This document shows positions 45,123-55,088 of a stretch of 64,000 nucleotides of DNA, piece after piece. Origin of the DNA: an uncultured Rubritalea sp. GTDB lineage: Bacteria > Verrucomicrobiota > Verrucomicrobiia > Verrucomicrobiales > Akkermansiaceae. Both the position numbers and the translations under genes were made by a program. Under the pieces are notes generated by a model. The model was not told where the DNA came from, did not search any database, and worked only from the letters and a program-made list of their open reading frames with translations. Position 1 is the first letter of the stretch; every line of letters begins with the position of its first letter. The DNA is taken from the NCBI GenBank assembly GCA_937923145.1, contig CALAJT010000013.1, forward strand, positions 43,475 through 107,474, in the 5' to 3' direction.

Positions 45123-48100
45123 TTAATCTCCCTGCCTAACCTCGGGCTCAATATCAATCGGTGATTTCTTCTTAGCCTTTTTCTTCCCAGTTTTCTCCAT
45201 GCTCTCAACACCATCTTCCTGATCTGCGATGAGGTTGATATCCACTTCTACAGGCACAGCTCTGAGTCCTGTGATCATTTTCTCTAGCTGGGTGATGGTT
45301 TCATGGTTGAGGGTTTGTGGTTTGTTGTAGCTGGTGGAGGCGGTGGTGATGCTGTCGTTGATGGAGGTGAGTTGGGCTACTAGTCTGGTGACTGGATCAG
45401 TCTCACCATTACCGCCGATCATCTTGTTCTTGTTAAAGTCATTCTTGATGCTTTCCCAACGTGCTACTTCCTCTGGGTTTGCGAGGTCTTCCATGTCTTT
45501 AAACTTGAGCAGGTTTGATTCTGCTCCGCTTGTTAGAGTCTGGGATTCGTTTTCGTAGTGACTTAAGATGATGTCTAGGATTTCTTGGTCCGTCATGAGT
45601 GGAAGGATCTTCTCTGCGATGCGGTTCATGTTTCGGTATGAGCCTTGGAGTTTGAATGCTGGCTCTGTACGATAAGCATCTTCTTGGGCGGCGCTCTCGA
45701 TGTATTGGAGATTCACTCGTAGGATGGCGTCACGGACACGGTAGAGGTGTTTGGTGACTTTTACCATTTCGTCGATCTCGGCAGGGGTGTAGTTGCCTTC
45801 GAAATCTACTCCTTCTTGGCTGCCTGTTTCGGCTATGCGCATGATGGCATAGACGTCCTTCTGGCTCTTACTCGCTAACTTACTGAGGACGCTGTTAGAG
45901 GTGAGGGAGTTTTCGATGTAGGATGCTTTGAAGTCTTCTGCGGAGTCGCCGATGATGTCGCCAAGGTTGTAGGTATCAGCACGGTTCGCCAACATATCTG
46001 GGACTTGGAACTTGCCACCAGTCTCGGTGTATGGGTTTCCTGCCATGACTACGGCTACTTTCTTGCCTCGGAGATCATATGTTCTGGTGACTCCATTATA
46101 GACACCTTCTATCTTACGCTGCGCGTCTGTTAGAGAGATGAATTTCTGCAGAAATTCGGAGTGAGTGTGTTGGATATCATCGAGATAGATGAGCACGTTG
46201 TCGCCCATCTCTAGCGCTAGGTTAAGTTTCTTAACTTCCTCAGCAGCGGTTGCATTTGGAGCTTCTGCTGGGTCGAGCGAGACTACATAGTGTCCCAGTG
46301 CTGGACCGTTGATCTTCATGAAGGTGAGTCCGAGGCGGTTCGCCACGTATTCCATGATGGTCGTCTTACCATATCCCGGAGGGGAGATGAGTAGGAGCAT
46401 GCCCATGCGGTCAGTTCGGGTGTTCTTGTCCGCTGTGCCGAGCTGCTTGGCGAAGTTGTCGCCGATCAATGGTAGGTAAAGGTTGTTGAGGAGTTTGTTA
46501 CGCACGAAGGCAGACATCACCTTTGGCTTAAATTCATCTAGCCTCATGGAAATACGTTTGTTCTCTACTAGTTCATGCTTGGTGTCTTGGTAAGCTTGGA
46601 ATGTAGGCACTGAGACTTGTGCGAACTCACGCATCTTGTCCATCCATTCATTGTAGTGCAGATGATAGGTTCCGTTCTCTACTACTCTGTGTGACCCGAT
46701 CATGCCTGCTACTTCTGCAGAGACGCGGACATCGAGTATCTCTAGCTGCTGCGGTCCTCCACGGAGGATGTGTGCTGCGGCTTCTGTTAGATAATGTTGA
46801 TTGCTGGATTCAAGATCTATCTCACTGTTCTTTAGCCAATCTTGGATGACTTCGAATTTGGCAGTAAGGTTATTTTTGAGGGAATCGAGTATCTCTTTAA
46901 ACTCTTTTTCAGTATGCTTAACTGTAAGCCGATGGCGGAACTTCTTAGCGATGTCAGCTGCCTCAGGAGAGGCGATGAATTGCTCATTTTTCTGGCTGAG
47001 CTGATCGAATAGATACTGGGCAACACTACTAGTCTGGCTACTAATCGACTGAGCTGTTAGATTTTCGGTTAGCCATTTTTCCAGCTGGGTCTGTAGCTGG
47101 CTGATGTAAGGATGTTGATCAGATTCTAAATCTTGGAATCCACTTCTGCTAGCAATCTTGATTGCTAAAGTCTCTTGCTCTGGAGACTCCCAGCTCTGCC
47201 AGAATAGCATCGCTAGGGCACGGTCGCGTGGGTCGTAGCGGAGGAGACCGATCTCCTTGTGGATCGGTATGATCACTTCCAAGAGCTTAGATGCATCCAT
47301 GTCATGCACACCTTTAGTGTAAGCTTCTGCATAGCGTGGCTGCATATAGGTCTGGATAGATTCTAGGTCGATAGACTCAGCATTATCTTTGAGCATCTGG
47401 TAGACGAGCCACTCAGCGCGATAGACGTGTTTGTTCTCAGAAATGACTTCCTGATCCCAGACTGCACGGGTCGCTAGGAATGCTTCGTCTTTGATAGGTT
47501 CGAAGAAATCTGTGCCACTGAGGTGGAAGCACATGTCGTCATCCTGTGGGACGACTGTGAGTTGAAGTTCCTGAGTATTGACGTTGAATTTATGTTTGCC
47601 GAATTGGATGATGTTCTTTCCGTCGACGAAGAGTTCGTTGCGATCCTTGAGCTGTCTGACGGCATCTTCACGTGTGGTTTTGAGTCTGGTCTGGATGTCA
47701 TCCGCCTTGACGCTATCGCCAAGCTCGGTGAGTTGATCGATGATGTCTCGGACTTTCTCGATCATGAGGTCACCAGCGAAGTAGCCATTGATCTCGTTGA
47801 TTTCTTTAAATCCAGTTAGGCGGTTCTTAATACCGCTGAGAATACGCTCGGCGGATTTGATGAGTGTGTTCGCTCGCTTACTTTTCTTTTCTAACAGCTG
47901 TTGCTTACGACTCTCAAAAGCATTGTAAACTTCCTCACGCTTGGCGGTTAGTTCTTCTACATAGTCATCGAATTCTGAGAATTTACCTTCAAGTTCCTCA
48001 ATCTGCACCATGACTTTAGTCAGGTATCCTTCGGTCTTTTCAGGAGTGTCGCAGAGGTCTAGGTAGCTGACTACAGCTTGACTGAGAAGTTTCATCTGCG

Positions 48101-50168
48101 AGCCGAACTGTGCTACTCCCTCAGTCTTCGAGAGATCACGACGCTTATTCTTTAGCTCTACTTTTACGCCATTTAAAATAGAGTAAATCGAAGAGATAGA
48201 GTCGATGATAGCGGTGGTCTGAGTGGAGTCTTCTATCTTGAGGTTCGAAACTACATCGATGAGCATTTCAAGCTCTAGCCCAGCTTCTGTGAGATGTTCT
48301 CCAAGTTCATCTACTTCTGTGACCTTTGTCAGCTTGCTGAGTTCCTTCTTGTGCTCGTTGACTTTATTACGATAGGGGTCGAGTGCTTCTGGCTCTAACA
48401 GAAATGCAACGGTCTTATCTGAAACACTTGCCGTAGCATCAATTACTCGTTGCTCTAGAGCTTCTGTCGCCTCGATATCCATGTATCGCAGCTCACGGAG
48501 ACCGATGATTTCTCCACGTATTGTGCGGAGTTCTGAAAGCTGTTTTACGAAGCCTACAATATCGTCTGGTGGACTATGCTCGGCGTCTCTGAGGATCTTA
48601 GCAGAGCGCTCGTTAATATCTGTTAGACGATCTTTTGCAGCAATACGAAGATGTTTGACTTTATCAAACTCTTCAATCGCAGAGTTCGCTGCTTCATTGA
48701 TGAGCTTGAGTGGCTCGTTGAGTTTTTTCGTCTCGTCACGGTTGATCCAGAAGTAGCCATCGAGAATGTCTGAGGTCTTCTTTACTAGGTCGATGTAGAG
48801 TCCGCCGTAGTTATCGTCTTTAGCGAGTAGCGTAAGAATTTCACGACACTCTGCCATGGCTGCTACGATCTCTGCATTACCTATTTTATAGAGGTAAGAA
48901 GTTTCATCCTTTTGCTGAGCAGCGACTGCTTCTTGACTGAGTATAGGAGTCTGCCAGATTTGTAGAGTATGATGTTTCTGTGCCTCTAGCTCTGTCTTGA
49001 AATAGATCAGTTCTCCGTTATCGAAAATTGAATATCCATTACAAAGGACTGGGGTGGTGACTTCTTGCTCGATGAGATTATAGCTGAGCAGGGCGTAGTC
49101 GCCACTGATACGATTGTAGAATGCGAAGAGAGTGTCTTCACCATTTGCCGAGCTAACTTTACGCTCAAATCGCATGTCTGTTAGACCGTGATCAAAGGTC
49201 TTCAGCTCACCACTAAGTAGGTAGTAACCATTGGCGAAAATGATGCCGTGATCCTCTGGGAGAAGCACACAAGAATTACCGATAGAGTCGATTCTCTCAA
49301 CGCTATGATTCTTCTCGTTATAGACGAAGTAACGGTAATCAGCTTCGCGATAGGGGAGAATCTTTAAAAGAATGAGTGGACCCACGATGGCATAGTAGAT
49401 CTCTGAGTCATCGAGTGTCTGATCTTTGTCTTCTACATCCTCAGAATAAATTCCAGCTCCATCGGCAGTGTTATCCTCGATTTTGATCGTTAGATCCCCA
49501 CCTGTAGTCTCTACGAAAACGCGATCTTCGATAGAAATATGCGGATGCTCACCATTGCGGTGCATATCTCGGTTGCAGCGTTTCCAGTCAAATTCATGTT
49601 GTCTTGGGAACGTGTATTCATGATCGAATCGATTACCCTCGTAGCTCAATGTTCCATCGCCATTGAGTAACCATTTAAAGGTCTTAATATCAGTAAATTG
49701 CTTACCTATCTTCAAAGCCATGTAGAGGTAAGGACCGATCACCATCATCTTCACAAAGACGGTCTCACGATAGTATTTATAGAGGTAATTGAAGTCTTCT
49801 GTGAATGCCGAATCCGCTAGAACTGATTCTATAGATATCTGGGCGAATGTATGCGCCACAGGATCGTATTCGTATGCAGTGAATACGTCTTTGATGTCAG
49901 TGGTGGTCTTGAGACCGAACTGGATATTATAGCCAAAGATAAACCGATTATTACCAATCGAGATCAAATCCCGAGGCACACAATTATGCTCCGTGGTGAC
50001 TCGCTCGGTGGATACGAGAGCAGCCTCTACGGCACCGAAGATGTCCTTGCGCTCGGCATTGAGAGTGTCAAGCCGACCACGGAGGTCAAGAGCTTGCTTC
50101 TGCATCCGAGCCTGGATCACCTCATAGGCGCCACCTTCGAGCTGCTGGTTGTTAGTTTCTTCTGGCAT
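45123..50168 (-). CDS. giant AAA ATPase (DUF3686, annotated elsewhere as 'DNA repair ATPase')
   Basis: A 1681-residue protein. Residues 1 to about 450 are a beta-rich domain of the DUF3686 type (FIFGYNIQFGLKTTTDIKD and repeated strand motifs). About 480-870 is charged and predicted coiled-coil. An AAA ATPase follows, with Walker A SPPGYGKTT (Lys1268), Walker B NVLIYLDDIQ, the sensor region VVMAGNPYTETGGKFQVPD and ANRADTYNLGD. The tail ends in a Lys-rich stretch (KTGKKKAKKK). The order of genes (YqiJ-like, flotillin, then this) suggests a membrane-tethered ATPase complex. The 'DNA repair' label is from databases and has no support in the sequence itself. Confidence 0.88.
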   Translation of the reverse strand: MPEETNNQQLEGGAYEVIQARMQKQALDLRGRLDTLNAERKDIFGAVEAALVSTERVTTEHNCVPRDLISIGNNRFIFGYNIQFGLKTTTDIKDVFTAYEYDPVAHTFAQISIESVLADSAFTEDFNYLYKYYRETVFVKMMVIGPYLYMALKIGKQFTDIKTFKWLLNGDGTLSYEGNRFDHEYTFPRQHEFDWKRCNRDMHRNGEHPHISIEDRVFVETTGGDLTIKIEDNTADGAGIYSEDVEDKDQTLDDSEIYYAIVGPLILLKILPYREADYRYFVYNEKNHSVERIDSIGNSCVLLPEDHGIIFANGYYLLSGELKTFDHGLTDMRFERKVSSANGEDTLFAFYNRISGDYALLSYNLIEQEVTTPVLCNGYSIFDNGELIYFKTELEAQKHHTLQIWQTPILSQEAVAAQQKDETSYLYKIGNAEIVAAMAECREILTLLAKDDNYGGLYIDLVKKTSDILDGYFWINRDETKKLNEPLKLINEAANSAIEEFDKVKHLRIAAKDRLTDINERSAKILRDAEHSPPDDIVGFVKQLSELRTIRGEIIGLRELRYMDIEATEALEQRVIDATASVSDKTVAFLLEPEALDPYRNKVNEHKKELSKLTKVTEVDELGEHLTEAGLELEMLIDVVSNLKIEDSTQTTAIIDSISSIYSILNGVKVELKNKRRDLSKTEGVAQFGSQMKLLSQAVVSYLDLCDTPEKTEGYLTKVMVQIEELEGKFSEFDDYVEELTAKREEVYNAFESRKQQLLEKKSKRANTLIKSAERILSGIKNRLTGFKEINEINGYFAGDLMIEKVRDIIDQLTELGDSVKADDIQTRLKTTREDAVRQLKDRNELFVDGKNIIQFGKHKFNVNTQELQLTVVPQDDDMCFHLSGTDFFEPIKDEAFLATRAVWDQEVISENKHVYRAEWLVYQMLKDNAESIDLESIQTYMQPRYAEAYTKGVHDMDASKLLEVIIPIHKEIGLLRYDPRDRALAMLFWQSWESPEQETLAIKIASRSGFQDLESDQHPYISQLQTQLEKWLTENLTAQSISSQTSSVAQYLFDQLSQKNEQFIASPEAADIAKKFRHRLTVKHTEKEFKEILDSLKNNLTAKFEVIQDWLKNSEIDLESSNQHYLTEAAAHILRGGPQQLEILDVRVSAEVAGMIGSHRVVENGTYHLHYNEWMDKMREFAQVSVPTFQAYQDTKHELVENKRISMRLDEFKPKVMSAFVRNKLLNNLYLPLIGDNFAKQLGTADKNTRTDRMGMLLLISPPGYGKTTIMEYVANRLGLTFMKINGPALGHYVVSLDPAEAPNATAAEEVKKLNLALEMGDNVLIYLDDIQHTHSEFLQKFISLTDAQRKIEGVYNGVTRTYDLRGKKVAVVMAGNPYTETGGKFQVPDMLANRADTYNLGDIIGDSAEDFKASYIENSLTSNSVLSKLASKSQKDVYAIMRIAETGSQEGVDFEGNYTPAEIDEMVKVTKHLYRVRDAILRVNLQYIESAAQEDAYRTEPAFKLQGSYRNMNRIAEKILPLMTDQEILDIILSHYENESQTLTSGAESNLLKFKDMEDLANPEEVARWESIKNDFNKNKMIGGNGETDPVTRLVAQLTSINDSITTASTSYNKPQTLNHETITQLEKMITGLRAVPVEVDINLIADQEDGVESMEKTGKKKAKKKSPIDIEPEVRQGD

Positions 50169-50285
50169 GGTTTGTTTTACTGCTGAAAATTGTTTGGGTG
50201 TTGCTTGGTACTTCGACCTGCGAATACGGGATGCTTTTACTGCGGACTTCTTTTAACTATTGCTTGGGTTGTTGCCTGCGGCGCT

Positions 50286-50837
50286 TTTGAACCACTGAAA
50301 GCACTGAATTGACGGAACTTGGTGCTTTGGGTTCATGGAACTTGGGTTGTGTGCTTGGATAGTTAGATTGATTTTTTAGTTTACTATTCGTTCAATGGTT
50401 ACATTTGGGTAGCCTTTGAAGTTTACTAATAGACCTAGTTTTTTGCCTGTTGCTTTTAGATAGTTGAGAACTTGAGCTCTGTGAATATCTTCTAGTTTTT
50501 TTACTGCTTTGATTTCTAATATTATTTCTCCAAAGCAAAGAAAATCTGGTTTGTAACGAGACTTCAGCTCTCTTCCTTTATATTCTATTTTGAGTAGCTC
50601 TTGACTAGTGAATGGTAAATTTTGATCGTTTAGCTCCATTTCCAGGCATTCCTGATAAACGTCCTCTAGAAAACCAGGACCTTTCTCTTTATAGACCTCA
50701 AAGATGGCTCCCCTAAGTTTATAAGTTTCAGCTTCAAAATATAAGTCCATAATTTCTAGTTTCTGTTAATTGCTTCATCGTACCGGTTCCGCTTCATCGT
50801 GCTGGTTCCGTCAATTCCGTGCCTTCCGTGGTTCAAA
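50286..50837. mobile_element. GxxExxY cassette bounded by 33-bp inverted repeats
   Basis: The 33-bp sequence at 50286-50318 (starting TTTGAACCACTGAAAGC) recurs inverted at 50805-50837, with 30 of 33 bases identical. Between them lies only the GxxExxY gene. The whole 552-bp unit sits between the ATPase and flotillin genes and splits what should be one operon. No transposase is encoded and no target-site duplication was found. It resembles the short sequences that accompany GxxExxY genes in other genomes. Confidence 0.7.
50376..50750 (-). CDS. GxxExxY protein
   Basis: A 124-residue protein of the GxxExxY family (TIGR04256), common in PVC bacteria and Bacteroidetes and often in many copies per genome. 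The motif is GPGFLEDVYQECL near residues 25-37. The C-terminal half contains YKPDFLCFGEIILEIKAVKK, which looks like the PD-(D/E)xK nuclease core (Asp, then Glu-x-Lys). Function is unknown. It lies between the flotillin and ATPase genes, inside 33-bp inverted repeats, and is therefore probably an insertion. Confidence 0.88.
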   Translation of the reverse strand: MDLYFEAETYKLRGAIFEVYKEKGPGFLEDVYQECLEMELNDQNLPFTSQELLKIEYKGRELKSRYKPDFLCFGEIILEIKAVKKLEDIHRAQVLNYLKATGKKLGLLVNFKGYPNVTIERIVN

Positions 50838-50894
50838 AAATGAAGTCATCATGCTGGGCTCCAAAGAACCCAGCATAATAAGATAATTCAGTGG

Positions 50895-52967
50895 TTACAG
50901 AAAGTCCTTCGCTGGCTTGTCGCCGAAGCCGAATCTCTCTGCTGCTCCCAGAAGGTTACTGATCTGAGATTTAGCATCGCCTTTAGCCATTGGTAATAGC
51001 TGGGTGAGGGCGGCGCTTACGCTGAGGTTCTTGAGGCCTTCTGAGTTTACTCCAAACTGGGTGATCCATTCCTTGAGCTTGCCTTTGAAGTAGTCTGGGT
51101 TGCCGTTGAAGAAGGTGTCTTTTACATCTGTTAGGACGTGAGAGTTATCTACTAAGCGGTCAGTTGACTTACCTTTGATAATGCTGTTAGTGATGCGGTC
51201 GAAGAACTCTGACTCCCCACCGACAATGTCGATCTTAGAGTGCTTAAGCGCTTCTCCTATGACCACTGCCTGCTGCTCTGCAACCTGGCGTTGAACGTCA
51301 ATCTCTGCGAGCTCAATAATCTTGGCTTTCTCGAGGTTGAGCTTGAATTCCTCGTGCTCCTGACCTGCTTCTTCGAAGAGTTTCATAGCGGCTGCTTTTT
51401 GCTCAATACCTGTAGCTTCTGCTGCAAACTTGAGTGCCTGCACAGCTGCTTCAGCGGAACCTTGCTTCTCTGTTGCATCAGCGTCAGCGAGTCTTACCTC
51501 TACTGCACCGAGACCTTCAGCTGCGGTTTCCTTAGCCACTGCTTCAGCGAGCATCTTCTTACCTTCTGCGTCTTTCTCAGAGGCTGTTAGATTAGCTTCT
51601 GCCATGATGATTCTTTCCTCGGCAGCTTTCTCACTAGCAGTCTTGCTAGCTTCAGCGGCTTTAGTTACGTTGTAAGCATCTTCGTCAGCTTTAAGTTGTG
51701 CAGATTCCTTGTGAGCTTCTGCTTCCTTCACCTGGCGGATGAGTATCTCTGCCGCTTCTGCTTCTGCAGTAGTGACGGTGACTTGCTTATGACGATCCGC
51801 TCCTGCGAAGGCTTCGGTGTCCTTGATTTTCTCTTGCTCGATGACCACTGTCTTCTCCAGGGCGACACGATCTTTGATGACTTCTTGAATGTTCTTCTTC
51901 TCAACTTCAATAGCTTTTTCTTTCTCGATAGTTTTGAGTTCAGTCACGCGTTCGCGTTCGATTTTCTCTAGCATTCTCTCACGCTCAACACGCTCGATTT
52001 CTATAGCATCTGTTTTTTCCTTATTGCGCTGAGCTACGATTACTTGACGTTGTTTATTCTCCTCTGCGATCTCTATTTCTTCTTCAGAAGTAATCCTTGC
52101 ACGCTCTGCGATCTGGTGCTGCTCTTCGCGGACTTTATCAGTCTCAGCCTTCTCGCGGAGTTGCACTATCTGCACTTCACGTTCTTGTTTCGCTTCTGTT
52201 TCTGCAAGCTGGCGCTCTAGTTCTAGAATAGCTTCGCGTGCTTCGACGTCTTGCTGCTTAATGACCTTCTGCTTATCTCTCTGAATGAAGTTTGAGAGCT
52301 TTGCTTGCTCGGCTGTTAGATTATGGATTTTCTTTATACCTTCTGCATCGAGAATGTTATCTGGGTCCATCATTTCGAGTGGGGTCTGCTCTAGGTAGTC
52401 GATCGCCGCGTCATCTAGTACGAAGCCGTTGAGGTCGGTGCCGATTACTTTTAGAATCTCGTCACGGAACTGATCACGCTGCTCATAGAGCTGAATGAAG
52501 TCGAACTGCTTACCAACTGTCTTAAGCGCTTCTGAGAATTTAGCATCAAAAAGCTGGCGGATTTCATCCACAGATGATGCACGGTCACAACCGATAGCAC
52601 CTGCTACCTGAAGCACATCTTCGTCTGCATTGTTCACTCTCACGAAGAAAGCTACTTTGATGTCTGCACGCATATTGTCCTTACAAATGAGTCCGTTCTT
52701 GCCTGTTCTATCGATCTCCACACGTTTCAGGGAAATGTCCATAAGGTCAGCACGGTGAAGAATAGGGACTACAGCACCACCATTGAAGTAGACTTTGGTT
52801 CCACCTACACCAGTTCGGACTAAGGCAGTGCCTTTTTCGATCTTACGATAGAAGGTGAGGGCTACAATAATAGCCAGGAGTAGGACGGCTCCGAGGATAA
52901 GTCCTCCGACAAGGAGTGTGTTTTTCCAGTCAGCTAAGATGACTTGATTTAGTAGTTCGTGTTTCAT
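50895..52967 (-). CDS. yqiK: YqiK-type flotillin (SPFH domain) protein
   Basis: A 690-residue membrane protein. A single N-terminal helix (about residues 17-41) is followed by an SPFH/band-7 domain to about residue 240 (GTALVRTGVGGTKVYFNGG, then ADIKVAFFVRVNN). A long Glu/Lys/Ala-rich coiled-coil to about 570 forms the flotillin part, and there is a C-terminal globular tail (DRITNSIIKG to the end). It should oligomerise in the inner membrane and scaffold microdomains. The YqiJ-like partner ends 4 nt upstream. The size is larger than E. coli YqiK (553). Confidence 0.88.
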   Translation of the reverse strand: MKHELLNQVILADWKNTLLVGGLILGAVLLLAIIVALTFYRKIEKGTALVRTGVGGTKVYFNGGAVVPILHRADLMDISLKRVEIDRTGKNGLICKDNMRADIKVAFFVRVNNADEDVLQVAGAIGCDRASSVDEIRQLFDAKFSEALKTVGKQFDFIQLYEQRDQFRDEILKVIGTDLNGFVLDDAAIDYLEQTPLEMMDPDNILDAEGIKKIHNLTAEQAKLSNFIQRDKQKVIKQQDVEAREAILELERQLAETEAKQEREVQIVQLREKAETDKVREEQHQIAERARITSEEEIEIAEENKQRQVIVAQRNKEKTDAIEIERVERERMLEKIERERVTELKTIEKEKAIEVEKKNIQEVIKDRVALEKTVVIEQEKIKDTEAFAGADRHKQVTVTTAEAEAAEILIRQVKEAEAHKESAQLKADEDAYNVTKAAEASKTASEKAAEERIIMAEANLTASEKDAEGKKMLAEAVAKETAAEGLGAVEVRLADADATEKQGSAEAAVQALKFAAEATGIEQKAAAMKLFEEAGQEHEEFKLNLEKAKIIELAEIDVQRQVAEQQAVVIGEALKHSKIDIVGGESEFFDRITNSIIKGKSTDRLVDNSHVLTDVKDTFFNGNPDYFKGKLKEWITQFGVNSEGLKNLSVSAALTQLLPMAKGDAKSQISNLLGAAERFGFGDKPAKDFL

Positions 52968-52971
52968 AATT

Positions 52972-53730
52972 TTATTCTGATATTGTTAAATGTTCTGATT
53001 GATTATCTGTGGTTGATTCTTGAATTGGTAAATCTGATGAAATGGGTTCTGATAGAGCTGGCTCTTTTACACTGAGTGAGCGGACTACGTATTTTTTGGA
53101 GTCTTTATCAAAGCGGACGATTAATACTTCGTCACCCCTTACAAGTGGCTGATCTGTGTCGCTCAGTTTACAGTTTAGTAGAGCGGGGGAGGTATTGTGT
53201 CGCTTGACTCTTACCTGTCCGTAGTTGTGATCTAGTACTCTGCTTTTCACTATTCCTGACTGACCAATGAGTGGCTCGGCAGCTTCTGTATCATTCTTAA
53301 TAGCGTTGAAAAGAGGAGCTAGGGGCTTAGTCAAATATCTAACTAGGATCACACTAATGATGAAGTTAGCAATGAATAATCCAGCAGCGATTCCGATACT
53401 GTGGTCTGGATTCCAGAATTCATTACTTATCATTGAGATTACCCATGTGCAGACATTAAGAAGCGTAAGAACGAGCATTACTGGTACGTCCGCAGCGTTT
53501 ACGAAATTCATGATCGTGCCAAAAAATCCGCCGTTCAGATCGATTTCTGCATCTGCATCCAGATCTACATTCACGTTAGCATCAAAATCAAATATCCCGA
53601 TACTACTCACTATCCAATATGCACAGAATATAATTAAACCGATAGTTAGAGGTAAGTTATATGACTGCAATGCTTGTTCCCATAATTCTTTCACAATTTG
53701 ATTCCAGCGTAAAAAGTCACAAACTGCCAT
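52972..53730 (-). CDS. YqiJ-like membrane protein with NfeD/OB-fold domain
   Basis: A 252-residue DUF1449/YqiJ-type protein. It has two or three helices (about residues 28-50, 84-104 and 113-135), an acidic extracytoplasmic loop (NVNVDLDADAEIDLNGG), and a cytoplasmic OB-fold (GQSGIVKSRVLDHNYGQVRV through VLIVRFDKDSKKYVVRSL) with a Ser/Glu-rich tail. NfeD-like proteins pair with SPFH proteins; here the flotillin gene starts 4 nt downstream. It should be the first gene of this module. Confidence 0.82.
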   Translation of the reverse strand: MAVCDFLRWNQIVKELWEQALQSYNLPLTIGLIIFCAYWIVSSIGIFDFDANVNVDLDADAEIDLNGGFFGTIMNFVNAADVPVMLVLTLLNVCTWVISMISNEFWNPDHSIGIAAGLFIANFIISVILVRYLTKPLAPLFNAIKNDTEAAEPLIGQSGIVKSRVLDHNYGQVRVKRHNTSPALLNCKLSDTDQPLVRGDEVLIVRFDKDSKKYVVRSLSVKEPALSEPISSDLPIQESTTDNQSEHLTISE

Positions 53731-53928
53731 TACAATCTTAGAGTATCTTTATAGCTCCTTGTTTTAAAGGAACCTAAAGGCTTGTGTTGTATTGAAATAG
53801 AAGCAACATATTAACAGAGGTGAATTTGTAGTTGCTAGTAACTTCGGCTGGTGTAGGTGTAATCTGTAATTTGAATTTCACTGATTGCCTGATACTTAAT
53901 AAGTATTCTATCTCTAAAAGCAGAAAAA

Positions 53929-54621
53929 ATGACTATAGTTTCTTATAATATTAAACACGGACAGAATATGCAAGGTCAGCTGAAACTGGAGGATACTGCT
54001 AAGGTGCTGAAGTCGTTAGAGGCTGATGTCATCGCATTACAGGAAGTAGATAATAATACATTCCGCTCGGCGATGGTGAATCAGGCAGAGTTTCTAGGTG
54101 ATTCACTTGGAATGTATCATGCCTTTGGTAAAGCGATGGATCTGGAGGGTGGTGAATACGGTCAGGCTATTCTTTCTAAATACCCAATACTGGAATCAAA
54201 AGTTCATAAACTACCAGGTGATGGTGAACCTCGTATTGCGCTTGAGGTGATAGTCGAGCCAGTAAAAGGAAAGCGAGTTGCATTCGTGAGTGTCCATCTA
54301 TCCTACGGATCTGAGGAGAATAGACAGCAGCAGACTAAGTTTCTGTTAGATGTTTTCAATGAAGTAAAACATCCGATAGTTTTACTAGGTGATTTTAATG
54401 ATGATCTTGAAAGTGATTCGATGAAACTATTCACAGAAGAATGGTATTATGTCGCCAAAACAGGTAACCCGCTCACGAGACCTGCTGATGTTCCAGAAGA
54501 TGAGATAGATCACTTTCTGATCAAAGGCATGGAGATTGAAGGTCTTAGCTGTGAAGTTATCGAGGAAAAAGCCGTTTCAGACCATCGTCCGATAAGGATG
54601 AAGTTAGAGCTAGAGAAGTAA
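53929..54621 (+). CDS. endonuclease/exonuclease/phosphatase-family protein
   Basis: A 230-residue EEP-fold phosphoesterase. The catalytic set is TIVSYNIKHG near the start, DVIALQEVD (Glu), VHLSYGSEENR, LLGDFNDD (Asp/Asn), DEIDHFLIKG and SDHRPIRM (His) at the end. There is no signal peptide, so it is cytoplasmic. The family covers nucleases, phosphatases and sphingomyelinases; the subgroup with this spacing is often annotated only as EEP. Substrate unknown. It is transcribed alone. Confidence 0.85.
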   Translation: MTIVSYNIKHGQNMQGQLKLEDTAKVLKSLEADVIALQEVDNNTFRSAMVNQAEFLGDSLGMYHAFGKAMDLEGGEYGQAILSKYPILESKVHKLPGDGEPRIALEVIVEPVKGKRVAFVSVHLSYGSEENRQQQTKFLLDVFNEVKHPIVLLGDFNDDLESDSMKLFTEEWYYVAKTGNPLTRPADVPEDEIDHFLIKGMEIEGLSCEVIEEKAVSDHRPIRMKLELEK

Positions 54622-54631
54622 TTCAATAGTT

Positions 54632-54994
54632 CTAATTGAAGTTATCTTCTCTCGTGCATGAAGTTTCGGTTGAAGTCATTCGTCTTGAAGTCTGAGCTAG
54701 CTTATATTTTTTAGGCTTTCCAAGCGTTTGTTCATCGCTACTAATAATTGCGAACTGGGTTTGGAAATACTGTCGAGTCATCATGTGGTTACTGTTATCA
54801 ACTTCAAAACTGTTTGATTGTTTCCCGTAAGGATTCATTCGAAATATAGTTTCAGCTGAATATTGCTGATTCGAGACATTGGCTGATTCTAATGTAGGTA
54901 ATGATAGCTTAGCGATGAGGTCTTGCTTCCAGATGTAATAGCCAGCAATGGCTATGAGGGTAGCAATGGTGAGTGTGATTAAAGTGCGTTTCAT
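54632..54994 (-). CDS. hypothetical single-helix membrane protein
   Basis: A 120-residue frame with an N-terminal signal anchor (TLITLTIATLIAIAGYYIW) and a polar remainder with no recognised motif. The C-terminal part is rich in Ser, Thr and Gln (QTSRRMTSTETSCTRED). It converges on the EEP gene with a 10-bp gap. The evidence for it is only its length and a plausible signal anchor. Confidence 0.45.
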   Translation of the reverse strand: MKRTLITLTIATLIAIAGYYIWKQDLIAKLSLPTLESANVSNQQYSAETIFRMNPYGKQSNSFEVDNSNHMMTRQYFQTQFAIISSDEQTLGKPKKYKLAQTSRRMTSTETSCTREDNFN

Positions 54995-55088
54995 GTGGTT
55001 AATAAATATAGACCGACTTGGTGGTTATTCGTTCATATACTCTCAAGATTATTGATGCTCCTTGTAGAGAAAGGTATCGCATTCTAGT

